Positions 32,601-40,806 of a stretch of 64,000 bases of DNA are shown here, piece by piece. How positions within the stretch are numbered: the first letter of the stretch is position 1; each line of letters starts with the position of its first letter. The stretch is from Cadophora sp. MPI-SDFR-AT-0126. Taxonomy: Eukaryota; Ascomycota; Leotiomycetes; Helotiales; Ploettnerulaceae. A program made the position numbers and the translations under genes. The notes beneath the pieces are model-generated. The model was not told where the DNA came from. It saw nothing but the letters and a program-made list of their open reading frames with translations, and searched no databases. The stretch covers positions 496,001 to 560,000 of the forward strand of contig JAGMVK010000010.1 of assembly GCA_020747065.1 (NCBI GenBank). The letters run 5' to 3'.

Positions 32601-33954
32601 GTGTGGCAGCTTCAAGGACGTCCTCTGGTATAGCAGAGAACGAATCGTCGTAAGCCGTTTCCTCTCGCACGGCCTGAAGTGACTTGTTTTTGATTTGGCT
32701 GGGCGGTTGGTTTGCAGGGCTGCTAAAGTGCTCCCGGAGTGATGGAACAGAATCGACAGAGATCATGCTGAACCCTTCGCTTTCCAGTATTGTATCAAAG
32801 TCTCGATACTGCTCAACCGCATCTCCCTCTTCTTCATTGTAGCGGTCATCTTCATCGCCAACATGAGCTGATTCTGGAGATCCTCGCCCTTCAGAGTCCG
32901 TGACCGGAATCATTGCCACGCTTTCTTCTTGATATTGGCTGAACGTCGATCTTGCCGGTGATACGGACTGTGACGGATAGCTATCTGCTCTCCTTCTAGA
33001 ACTAGACGGCTGTGGCGCTTCTATAACACGCGGACTTGACCAACCAGATTTTCGAGGCGTCTCGTTACCTGGATCAAATCGTGCAATGACAATGTCTGGT
33101 TCAGCCCCTCCGATAGTTGTAGTGGATCGCATTGTAGAGTAGGGCGAGGGATTGTCCTGCGCATTGGAATCGATAGGCTCCAATGGTCCGTCATTGTCGT
33201 AGTCTCCAAAATCTTGATCAAGGTGGTGGGTATTGCCCTGGCAGCTTTCGTCCTCCAGCACCTCGATCTCTCCAGGCACTAGGGACTTACGGCGGCGTCT
33301 TCCCTTCTTACTTACTGCGCTGGACACAGGCTTAGGAGCAGCCGCCGTATCATCAGCCGCTGGTGTAGAATTCCTAGTTCCCTTCGTTGATCTAGACCTA
33401 GATTTTGACCTTCCCTTCCCCCTACCAATTTCCACTCCCTTGCCAATCCTGAAGTTTACGTCCTCATCATCATCGCCATCTACCAGAGATCCGATTGATT
33501 TCCTCCTGTTCTTATGGGTCGGCGTGCTTGCACGACCAGACTTCTTCGCGGGCACAGGTGTTCCAATTGACTTCCTGGGCCGACCTCTGCCACGCTTTGG
33601 GGTGGTAGCCTGGGGAGCTTCGTCCTCCGAGTCCTCGAGACCCTTTACCGGAACCGTTGTTGTAGTTGTTCTCTCCCTCCTTCTATTCTTTGGTGCTCGG
33701 GTTGGCGAAGCTGATGGGCCATTGAGTCCTGGATATGCATTTTCCGCGTCCGAGTCTCCGGCTTCTACCGTTACTCGAATCTTTTGTGGTGATAAGCTGT
33801 TCCCAACATCCAATTCGAAGGTCTGCTTCTTCGGAGAGCTTCCTTGGAGGGGTAGACTGCGCCTAGGTCGCGACGAGCGTCGAGGTTTCGCAGGAGAGTG
33901 GTAGGTGGCAGAGTTGTTGAGAGGATCCGGAGAGGATAACATTGCTTCATCCAT
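29635..33954 (-). CDS. Large AT-hook protein with two internal repeat families
   Basis: A single-exon ORF of 1,439 codons from the ATG at 33954 (MDEAMLSSPDPLN); the in-frame ATG at 33984 is less likely. Most of the protein is Ser/Pro-rich and disordered. AT-hook-type motifs lie near the N-terminus (PKRGRGRPRKSIGTP, with GRPRK as the minor-groove core). About four repeats of a block like DDSFSSIPPEVLQAATP lie in the first half. Three copies of IPQK-x-F-(N/K)PRPR lie in the second half. The C-terminal 100 residues look folded and conserved (WSKDHWRLLDTIVQTWKP, SRLLGKTVFSGDQRMKLEQW, GWQEKVIAMRLFALLVGEER). It is presumably a nuclear chromatin protein; similar fungal proteins are annotated only as AT DNA-binding. 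I infer no precise function. Confidence 0.75.
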   Translation of the reverse strand: MDEAMLSSPDPLNNSATYHSPAKPRRSSRPRRSLPLQGSSPKKQTFELDVGNSLSPQKIRVTVEAGDSDAENAYPGLNGPSASPTRAPKNRRRERTTTTTVPVKGLEDSEDEAPQATTPKRGRGRPRKSIGTPVPAKKSGRASTPTHKNRRKSIGSLVDGDDDEDVNFRIGKGVEIGRGKGRSKSRSRSTKGTRNSTPAADDTAAAPKPVSSAVSKKGRRRRKSLVPGEIEVLEDESCQGNTHHLDQDFGDYDNDGPLEPIDSNAQDNPSPYSTMRSTTTIGGAEPDIVIARFDPGNETPRKSGWSSPRVIEAPQPSSSRRRADSYPSQSVSPARSTFSQYQEESVAMIPVTDSEGRGSPESAHVGDEDDRYNEEEGDAVEQYRDFDTILESEGFSMISVDSVPSLREHFSSPANQPPSQIKNKSLQAVREETAYDDSFSAIPEDVLEAATPGRKPQNSRLLSVQSARVDDSFSSIPPEVLQAATPARKSQVSKLASQTTPANDSFSSVAPEILQAATPHGKLPNKRLPTTKRDVIDRYEESLSAIPPDVLDAATPTTAPQVHPSSSRLDIPVARVSISPSQGPTTGSAPPRLLTPEETPSPPAEGPDGHCLVSNGDHSTQPPVQNAVQNPEQNSRQDDSIIHSHMPSSPPSIAPRRYTYTAHLRQNRQLNPNLTQTPSIVFSSPTLPPPIQISRAVPALAPPSEQTERPALSPIVRAGRMLQDILVPSSPRSRSQSLGSPFKSPAADRRSSIIAQGSYPSPVHERLPGPLPRSDLSGHFGGSSSQRHSRISQQEDPFRNSATTQQRSPSPEEKQQYTLELPQSRHHSDTLIRNSRSEPESVCSDDAMSWQAEEEVPVPGSSTSPRDSNLLSSNLRGSSLAETSMEEQWAAERATVVQQAANANLRKVIVIDSDDERSKDGQDEDEDFGLLLETLNSSSPVAERREDSKEPFERPRRSKIPSPWRKNSKRLVYSDELSHIRSSPPESKGPATKLFGKPAASEPVTVRRFVPQEPSDDTDVDLSQVQIPQKVNFKPRPRESGNLDLSALLGSSPPKGFPAVSAHSHKPSFQRQPRPSQESSQVQKENFPLKLDEQKTMEQAPAKINPIPQKRGFNPRPRASLKEESENEMPRSDEGSGREHQPVDFRPIPQKLGFNPRPRVSSADKPSSDVPALFAGSAGPNQTIECDDPASSTLVSMPLAISSPSRTNAIQANRSRSTEVSPDCSIDSKSSNLDKENQEIATSRTLKWTESLRLDTAANVVLQTPVPPLTSPTKSCLRSPLKRPSAGPNSRSAAANLSPSKGVTFVSSSPTPESPDQAPLSGSTWSKDHWRLLDTIVQTWKPENNVSPFSSDDKEASARRRRNSTRVISRLLGKTVFSGDQRMKLEQWHLEAVDEFRGCVPGWQEKVIAMRLFALLVGEERRAKGLVGGGKVGNYDHLN

Positions 33955-35208
33955 GTTTATGTTGTCGCATAGGAATTGTAGCAATTGTTTGTTTATGCTT
34001 GTTCGAAAGACGCGTTGAATGAAATGGGACGCGATGGATAGCTAGCGGATGCTATGCTCAGTTATGTAGAAAATGTGAAGCCTTCATAAATTCTGATGTT
34101 TCATTGTGGATCATGTTTTGGTTCGAGGTCGATTTGTTTACTTTTAGCGCCGGGCCCACGCGTTCACGTGCTCCACTTTTGACAGTTCACCACTGCGGCT
34201 CGAAACCACTTGAGCATTCTTGAGTATATAATTCCCGCTTTGGAGTACCATAGGTTGCGCCTTTGCCATTCAAGTCTTGACTTTAGTCAATAGGCTTAGG
34301 CACCTTGAAGAAATGGTACAGAAACGGACGCACTGGACCTGATTGTTTGTATGGAAAATCAACTGCGAGGAAAGGAATTATGGTAGGAAGCAACCTCGCC
34401 CTTGACTTAGAACGAGATAGCGGTTGAGTAGCATATTTGTCGAAACCGATAATTACCTTTTGAATTTGAGAGGGCCTGTGCTGGCTGCATTGCTATTCCG
34501 AGAACAAGCTCTTGTCCCCCATCGTGATGGAGATTCTCAAGACCAGTTGATTGATAAAGACTGTCTCGCCTCAAGACGACGTTGATGTCAACTCAACCTC
34601 CTCGCTTGGGTCGGTAAATGGAAGCAAGATCCATGGTGATTGTCTGCTTGTCTGCTTTGTAATGCAGATTTGATGTCTTCACGCCGCAGGGCGTGAAGAA
34701 CCATAGCTTAAGTCCAGTATCCCCTACGTCATTCTCGATATATTCACCCTTTTTATTATTATTGCACGCCATATTTTCTGGTTGCCACCTGATTGAAAGC
34801 TCGGATCCCACCACACAGGCGTGGCTTTATTTACCGACCCCAGATTTCATTGCGTGCTTTTCGGCAATAACAACTTCCTCACATCTCAACGAATGGTATC
34901 CCGATCTCCATCCGGCCTCGGCTGACAAGCCAGCGGGGATATCTCGATATTTTGTAATCCTCACTTGTATTTCTAACATCTCCATGACGCCAGCTTGGTC
35001 TGACACGAATCGTCGAGGTATATATTGCTAATTCCCTCTGCCTGACTGACATTCACATCCTCTCCATATAAGCCCGATCACATCCACATCAGCATCCAAA
35101 CAGTTCATTGTCATACGACAAACTCCAACAACGTTCAAGACAATAGTATCAAGACACTTGCGCCTCTTCAATATTTATCACCGAAATACAGCTGCCAAAA
35201 ACTTCATA
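33955..35208. other. Divergent intergenic region with a hairpin
   Basis: This stretch lies between the AT-hook gene (minus) and the oxygenase gene (plus). It contains a perfect inverted repeat at 34676-34699 (10-bp arms TCTTCACGCC/GGCGTGAAGA around GCAG). The ORFs here lack support. Confidence 0.5.
34676..34699. repeat. Perfect inverted repeat, 10-bp arms, 4-nt loop
   Basis: The arms are TCTTCACGCC and GGCGTGAAGA with loop GCAG. It could be a dyad protein site or form a hairpin. It lies about 720 bp upstream of the AT-hook gene start and 510 bp upstream of the oxygenase start. Confidence 0.6.
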
Positions 35209-36135
35209 ATGACGACTGCAGCACCTCAACACGCCACTGCGGCACACAACCTCTCTCAATCAGCCCGTGCTGAAGCAGAATACACCAATGGCGCCCAATC
35301 TAGCACATTTATACCTCGCGGAGACACCATCGTCACATTGAACTACTTCAAACCCCCAGAAGATGGCTCAGTACCATATAACTACGTCGAGAAGCAAGCA
35401 GACGGTCATCAACGCAACTTCGGCGATTTTGACATCCAGCTTCCAATCCGCGACATTCGCGGCCGAGAAAGCGAATTCAACCTCGACAAAGACGCGTTCC
35501 AAGTCGTATCTGGCTTACCTGAGTCCGCCGAGAAGGATTTCGTCGACGATGCTTCCATCAAAGAGAAATACTACCCAGAGGTCGAGAAGCTGATCCTAGA
35601 TAATGTTGAGGGAGGCAACCGAGTTTTCATCTTCGACCACACCATCCGCCGCTCAAATCCCAATGCTCCTAGAGCTCCAGTTACAAGAGTACATATCGAC
35701 CAGACCAAGAAATCTGCCACTGCAAGAGTACATCACCATCTCCCCGAGGAGGCAGAGAAGTTATTGCAAGGCCGATACCGCATCATCAATATCTGGAGAC
35801 CTTTGAACGGTCCAGTTCAAGGTTCGCCTCTTGCTTTCGCCAGCTCGTCATCCTTAAAGGATGAAGACCTCATTCCAATCGAGCACAGATACCCAGATCG
35901 AACGGGTGAAACAGCCGGCATCAGGTTCAATGAGAGTCAGAAGTGGCATTACTTGTCTGGCATGAGGAACGATGAGAGATTGTTCTTAGAATGTTTTGAT
36001 TCTGAAGCGACAAAGCCTGGTAGCAAGGTATTGGGTGGAAGAGTTCCTCACACGGCTTTCCAGGATCCGAGAACGCCAAAGAATGCTGTGGGAAGAGAGA
36101 GTATTGAGGTCAGAGCTCTTGTTTTTGGCCCATGA
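35209..36135 (+). CDS. AsaB/CmcJ-like Fe(II)/2-oxoglutarate-type oxygenase (GA4 desaturase family)
   Basis: A single-exon ORF of 308 aa from the ATG at 35209 (MTTAAPQHATAAHNLSQSAR); an in-frame ATG 17 codons upstream lacks conserved sequence. The protein shows the family pattern seen in AsaB, CmcJ and gibberellin GA4 desaturase: TLNYFKPPEDGSVPYNYVE, DIQLPIRDIRGRESEFNLD, RVFIFDHTIRRSN, PVTRVHIDQTKKSA, RYRIINIWRPLNGPVQGSPLAF, HRYPDRTGETAGIRFNESQKWHYLSGM, ECFDSEA and HTAFQDPRTPK. The His and Asp of HIDQ and a later His (PHTAFQ) would be the metal ligands. Members hydroxylate or desaturate small metabolites. No biosynthetic cluster surrounds it, so the substrate is open. Confidence 0.85.
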   Translation: MTTAAPQHATAAHNLSQSARAEAEYTNGAQSSTFIPRGDTIVTLNYFKPPEDGSVPYNYVEKQADGHQRNFGDFDIQLPIRDIRGRESEFNLDKDAFQVVSGLPESAEKDFVDDASIKEKYYPEVEKLILDNVEGGNRVFIFDHTIRRSNPNAPRAPVTRVHIDQTKKSATARVHHHLPEEAEKLLQGRYRIINIWRPLNGPVQGSPLAFASSSSLKDEDLIPIEHRYPDRTGETAGIRFNESQKWHYLSGMRNDERLFLECFDSEATKPGSKVLGGRVPHTAFQDPRTPKNAVGRESIEVRALVFGP

Positions 36136-36590
36136 GAGCTTCCTTCTGGGGTCGGACGTTGTATTGATAGTGGGGCGTTCTGAAGATTTAGCATAAAGTT
36201 ACGAATTGATTGTATTTCCACGCTTTGCTTTTCGGTCTTCCTGTTCCATCATCCTGATGACCCGGTTTCCTGTTACCAATGGGATACGTGCAAAATAGGC
36301 AGAGTATGAGTACCCAAGTATAAGAAGATCTCGTGACATTCATCTCAGCACGAATTCGATTCCTACGCCATGCTCTCCAGCGGACTCCTTATCATTCCAC
36401 TGCAAAACTCGTTTCATGATATGCTTCCCACAGCTTCCTAAGCACCACGCAACGGCATAGATTGTTCCACCAGCTCCACCAATGGCCGATGAATCGTCTT
36501 TCCCCTCGCTCCATTCCTGCTCAATCGAAAGCAGTCAGTCAGCTAGTTTCTCAACCCCTCCGTTCTCATCCCATTTCACACCTAAACACC
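36136..36590. other. Convergent intergenic region
   Basis: 3' flanks of the oxygenase and of the helical-protein gene. No gene is seen. Confidence 0.55.
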
Positions 36591-37435
36591 TCACAAAAGA
36601 TATACATACCTCTTCTTCCCCACTCCTCTCAACGACCCCCTAGCCCTCCATCCCTCAGCCTCCCCCTCCTCCTCCCTCTCCATCTTCCCAAACTCCCTCT
36701 CCAACCTCCCCAAAATATCAAGCGTAGTAACCCTCAACCCAAGCAGCGCCTGCACCTGACTCGGTGCTATGCCTCCCCTCTCAACAGCTAGATCCAGAAG
36801 GCAAAGCGCATCAGAGAGATGCTCTTGGGCTATTGGGAGAGGCACGACGGTTGCTAGGAGCTGGAGAGTCTCGATTCGGGTGTCGAGGTGGAGGGCGGGT
36901 GTTTCGAGGAGTTCGGCGCAGCGGTGCCGGCAGAGGGCGAGGTCGTTGGAGAGGTAGGCTTCTTGTGCCTGTGGTGTTTGGGAAGATTAGTTATGTGATT
37001 AAGATATGGGGAGAAAGCAATTGTATGCCACATCTAGGATGTTTGGGAAGAGGATAAGTCATGTCTTCAAATGATCTTGAGATATTTAACGGAAGCAATA
37101 ATGGGCTCTCCAATACCCACTGCCTGCAGGTGTGTGGATGATGATATGGAATGAGATATGGCTAACCCGTTTGAATTGAGAGAGGAACAATTCAGACTTC
37201 ATCTTCGCAATGAACATCGCCGACGTCGAGGACTTTAGTATAGGACCTTCCCGAAATTCGTGCACTGTCGCTGGTACCGTTAGTACGGGAGTGGCGGTCC
37301 GTTAGCTAAGTTGTTCTAAGGACTTGCGTGAGCGAAATGGATTTCGGAGAGAGCTTCTTTTTCGGCGAAGAGGAGTGTGGTTTGTTTGTTGTGATTGATG
37401 ATAAGGGTGGGTTTCGGTGTCAATCTGGCTGCGGC
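36591..37435 (-). CDS. Unknown helical protein, three or more exons, 5' end unresolved
   Basis: Exon 3 (36968-36591) and exon 2 (37264-37167) join in frame, and an upstream exon ends at 37324 and adds coding sequence such as TLLFAEKEALSEIHFAHA. No ATG occurs in that exon's frame before an upstream stop, so either another 5' exon exists or translation starts at the Met 37217 (MFIAKMKSELFLSQFKR). The joined protein continues AQEAYLSNDLALCRHRCAE and LLDLAVERGGIAPSQVQALL, ending GVGKKRYVYLL. The pattern of paired amphipathic helices looks TPR-like. I do not recognise the family. All proposed junctions have GT-AG ends. Confidence 0.45.
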
Positions 37436-37439
37436 CTTT

Positions 37440-38538
37440 GAGAGGCATTGTTGCCTTTTTTTGTTATGTATTCGGATGATTGGAAGGAACGAAAAAGGGT
37501 GGCTCTTTCATGTCCTGTCCTTTGATTCAATATTCAGTCGGGAGGAGTTCGCATTTGGAGCAATTCGAGCTAAATTGAAGTTCACCTTTCATTCTTTCAA
37601 GATTCGGCACACGGACATACATTGACTGAGTGTAATTCAAAATCGTAATAACCATACAGTACATTCCTACTCAGGGTCTGTTTATCCAACATTTGAGAAC
37701 TGGCTATTACTGGTGATATTTTTCAGCATCCTCTTTTGTTTACTCGCTTAATGGGTCGGCAATGACTCGTGCGCTATGGTACTTGGAAAATGTCAGCTCT
37801 CCGCTTTGGGATCACCGTAAGGCTCGTACTTTGTAGGATTTGATCTATGCATTTCATGAAGTGGTATACTGTCAAGTGTGGCAAATAATTCGCTTTTGAT
37901 GAGGAGACTTTGCAACATTGGCACGGGCATTCCTTATTAAGGATCTTCATTTTAATCTACATATTTCGAGGATGACCTGTTGTACAAGTGAGTTCTCCCA
38001 AGAACAGTATGTGATGTGAGCGATTACATACTTGACTTTGCCTGTCCAGCATACTGATGATCTATTTGCAGCCCAATGAATCTCCAAAACAAAAAAAGAT
38101 GTCTGAGTAGTGCACCCAGCAGGAAATTGGATTCTAGGAAGCTGGTATTTATGTTGGATGTGCAATCTTTGACAGGATTCCGTGAAACGTTTCATGGCAA
38201 TTTCATGAAAAGAAGCTGAATAAGGACGTGAGATGGACTACACCTTACTTGCTTGCTCTCCTTGGATATTACCAAACGCGTCGATGCCATGTCCATTCAC
38301 TTCACTTATCGACACATTGTGGCCGATTCTCCTGCCTTTCGTCAGGAAAAAGAAGCAAAAGCGGTACTGGGAGTACTTTTCATTCCATCTGTTCTCAACA
38401 TAAAATAGGACATCGAAGGCGAGTTTTCCATCATCCAGTCAAAACCGCGCTAGCTCTCGGCATAGACTTCAGCCTTGCAGCTCATGACTGCCTCGTCACG
38501 CCCCACCATATTCTCAAGCATCAACCACAACGACAAAA
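37440..38538. other. Intergenic, no gene seen
   Basis: AT-rich upstream region of the RS-Hub1 gene. It could contain the missing 5' exon of the preceding minus-strand gene at its left side. Confidence 0.45.
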
Positions 38539-39231
38539 ATGGCCGACCGTAGATCCCGTTCGCGCTCACCTACCGGGCCCTCCAAAAGAAGACGAAGTCG
38601 CTCACCTCGACGCTCCGAAAATGACAGAGAACGCACACGAGACCGTCGCGACAAACCACGAGGCGGCGGCGGAGGAGGCTTCAGGTGGAAGGAAAAGCGC
38701 AGCACCAACGATGAAGGCGAAGGCAGCGGGAAGAGATTAGAACGAGGCTATCGCAATCGATCGAGGTCGCCACGGCGGGATAGAGAGAAGGTCGAAAGCA
38801 AAGAAGGCAAGGAGAGCAAACCAAGCAAGGGCAACTCAGTCGAGGACAAGTTCGGCGTCGCAGACAAATTCGGGATCGCAGACAAGTTCGGGCCAGCAAA
38901 GGCAAAGAAAGTAGAGGATGGCAATACAGATACACCACCTGAGCGTGCGCCTGCTGCCGCTTCTTCAGCGCCGCAAGCTGCGAATCATGGCGAACCAATG
39001 ATTATTGTGCATGTCAATGATCGGTTGGGTACCAAGGCTGCGATTCCGTGTTTGGCGTCGGATCCGATTAAGTTGTTCAAGGCGCAGGTTGCGGCGAGAA
39101 TTGGAAGACAGCCACATGAGATTCTTTTGAAGAGGCAAGGGGAGAGGCCATTTAAGGATCAATTGACGTTGGAGGATTATGGGGTCAGTAACGGGGTGCA
39201 GATTGACTTGGAGATTGATACTGGGGAGTAG
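38539..39231 (+). CDS. RS-rich protein with C-terminal Hub1/UBL5-type ubiquitin fold
   Basis: A single-exon ORF of 230 aa. Residues 1-30 and about 70-85 are Arg/Ser-rich (MADRRSRSRSPTGPSKRRRS, RNRSRSPRRDREK) like SR splicing proteins, with a poly-Gly run between. A sixfold-spaced repeat DKFGVA-DKFGIA-DKFGPA follows near residue 105. The last 77 residues are a Hub1/UBL5 fold: MIIVHVNDRLGTKAAIPCLA, ARIGRQPHEILLKRQ, KDQLTLEDYGVSNGVQIDLEI. Hub1 is normally a free 73-residue protein that binds the HIND element of Snu66 and supports splicing. Here the usual C-terminal Tyr-Tyr is replaced by a Asp-Thr-Gly-Glu end. A nuclear spliceosome role is inferred from both halves. Confidence 0.75.
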   Translation: MADRRSRSRSPTGPSKRRRSRSPRRSENDRERTRDRRDKPRGGGGGGFRWKEKRSTNDEGEGSGKRLERGYRNRSRSPRRDREKVESKEGKESKPSKGNSVEDKFGVADKFGIADKFGPAKAKKVEDGNTDTPPERAPAAASSAPQAANHGEPMIIVHVNDRLGTKAAIPCLASDPIKLFKAQVAARIGRQPHEILLKRQGERPFKDQLTLEDYGVSNGVQIDLEIDTGE

Positions 39232-39678
39232 GGTGGGTGTGGCCATGGATTGGGGAATTGATGCAGCGGGAATCTCAGGAAAGCAAATAATTGCGAAATC
39301 TCGAGAGCTGGAAGAGAAGCAGCTCTCTATTCGACTGTTGGAAGTCTAAAACAATCATAGACATCTGATTTGAGGTCCCTCTCAAGAAGCTTGAGAGAAG
39401 TATGTATGGCAATTGACAACCATCCCGACCAAGCTTGCATGATTTCTTGATATATGTCTACGTGAAACTACTCAAAACTACCATATGATCTGTAAGACTA
39501 ATAGAATTTGTCCATGCACTGAGAAAGTTCCCTGGGATGTCCTATGTGATGCTATTCTCAGCCTCGAGCTCCAACTTTTTCTTATCGATAAGCTTGCTCA
39601 AACAGCCTCCTCGAATTCTATCAACTCCATTCAACCCCATACAGCAACACCAATGCCTCAATCCACTCTCCAGCAGAG
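39232..39678. other. Intergenic, no gene seen
   Basis: Short stretch between two plus-strand genes. It holds the PIG-H promoter. Confidence 0.5.
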
Positions 39679-40509
39679 ATGCTAACAACAACTCCCCATC
39701 TGCGGACACGCCGCCCCTCTCCAACAACAGTTGAATATACCGTGTTAACCTCGCCAACCCTCACACTCCCCTTGCGTCTCCTCATCCTCCTGACATTCAT
39801 CTTGCGCCTCGTCGTCGCGCTCGCCATCCTGCAACTCCTCTACTCCAGATATCTGCTCTCTTCTTACGCCGGTGATGGGGAAGTCTACACTACAGTTCCA
39901 GCTCTCCTGTCAATAGACTACATGTCGTACCGGCTCCACGCCTTAACACACACCCGACTCGGCCAACTCTTCACACTCCTCGCAAGCCGCACACCCCTCA
40001 TCATCCTCCTCCCACTCTCCCTCTCCTCCCTCTACATCCTCTCCCTACGTCTCCACACGACCGAATCCCTCCTCGTTCTCCGCGGCCTCGGCATCCAAAC
40101 CTCCTCCTCCTCCAACACCTATCTTAGCAGCAGCACGAAGCGTTTCATACCCACGGAGAAAATCCAGGATATACTTGTGAACGAGGCGTTCCGCGGGTTT
40201 GAGGTGAGGTATTATTTGGTGGTTGTGGTGGAGGGGGAGGAGGAGGTTGTGGTTGTTTTTCCGAGGTTGTTGCCCAGGAGGGATATTGTGGAGAGGGTTT
40301 GGAGGGGGTGTAGGGCTTGTTTGTTTGAGGGGAAGAAGGAGAGGGAGAGGGAGAGGGAGAGGGAGAGGGAGAGGGAGAGGGAGAGGGAGAGGGAGAGGGA
40401 GAGGGAGAGGGAGAGGGAGAGGGAGAGGGAGAGGGAGAGGGAGAAGGATGGGGGTGCGATGAATGGTGGTGGTCAGCTGCCTGAGTTTAAGAGGAGGGAA
40501 ACTTCGTGA
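39679..40509 (+). CDS. gpi15: GPI-GlcNAc transferase subunit PIG-H (Gpi15) with an (Glu-Arg)17 insertion
   Basis: A single-exon ORF of 276 aa. PIG-H is part of the ER enzyme that adds GlcNAc to phosphatidylinositol, the first step of GPI-anchor synthesis. Two hydrophobic hairpin segments lie at residues about 30-58 and 95-120 ([37 protein letters not shown]). The family block follows: [39 protein letters not shown] and [20 protein letters not shown]. After the conserved end, 17 perfect GAGAGG repeats (40339-40440) code for Glu-Arg pairs. The tail is probably a length-variable disordered extension. The family domain itself is intact. Confidence 0.85.
   Translation: MLTTTPHLRTRRPSPTTVEYTVLTSPTLTLPLRLLILLTFILRLVVALAILQLLYSRYLLSSYAGDGEVYTTVPALLSIDYMSYRLHALTHTRLGQLFTLLASRTPLIILLPLSLSSLYILSLRLHTTESLLVLRGLGIQTSSSSNTYLSSSTKRFIPTEKIQDILVNEAFRGFEVRYYLVVVVEGEEEVVVVFPRLLPRRDIVERVWRGCRACLFEGKKEREREREREREREREREREREREREREREREREREKDGGAMNGGGQLPEFKRRETS
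40339..40440 (+). repeat. In-frame GAGAGG microsatellite, 17 perfect copies
   Basis: 102 nt of uninterrupted GAGAGG within the PIG-H coding sequence, followed by GAGAAG. Any whole-unit change keeps the frame and changes the tail by two residues. Confidence 0.95.
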
Positions 40510-40806
40510 TCTATGGCTTCATTGGATCTCTGTACCTCAGGGTTCAGATTATCATATTGGCAAAAGATAGGAGGTATAGGTCGTGTTGGCCTACAAGTCT
40601 GAGAGGCTCACCAACCTGAAGGCTTGTCTGATTTGACACTTGCAAAGGTGCAGAGTCTCCATCCTGGCGTGAATGCCCCTCTACCTTGGACCTGGGACAA
40701 GCTATTCCTGGTATGGTCACCCAAAAGCGTCATCGAATAGGCAGTGGACAAGGTCCAGATCTCTCTAAATTCAAAGCCATATATGCAATAAATCAGACGG
40801 ACATCT

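Noticed and set aside
33233..33904. 223-codon plus-strand ORF opposite the AT-hook gene
   Set aside because: Shadow of the Ser/Pro/Arg-rich N-terminal part; the minus-strand frame is far longer and has the AT hook.
35158..35208. Upstream in-frame ATG for the oxygenase gene
   Set aside because: The extra 17 residues lack conserved character; the ATG at 35209 starts a typical protein.
40223..40462. Gly/Arg (RGRGRG) ORF in another frame of PIG-H
   Set aside because: Produced by the GAGAGG microsatellite in the second frame; the PIG-H frame contains the family motifs.
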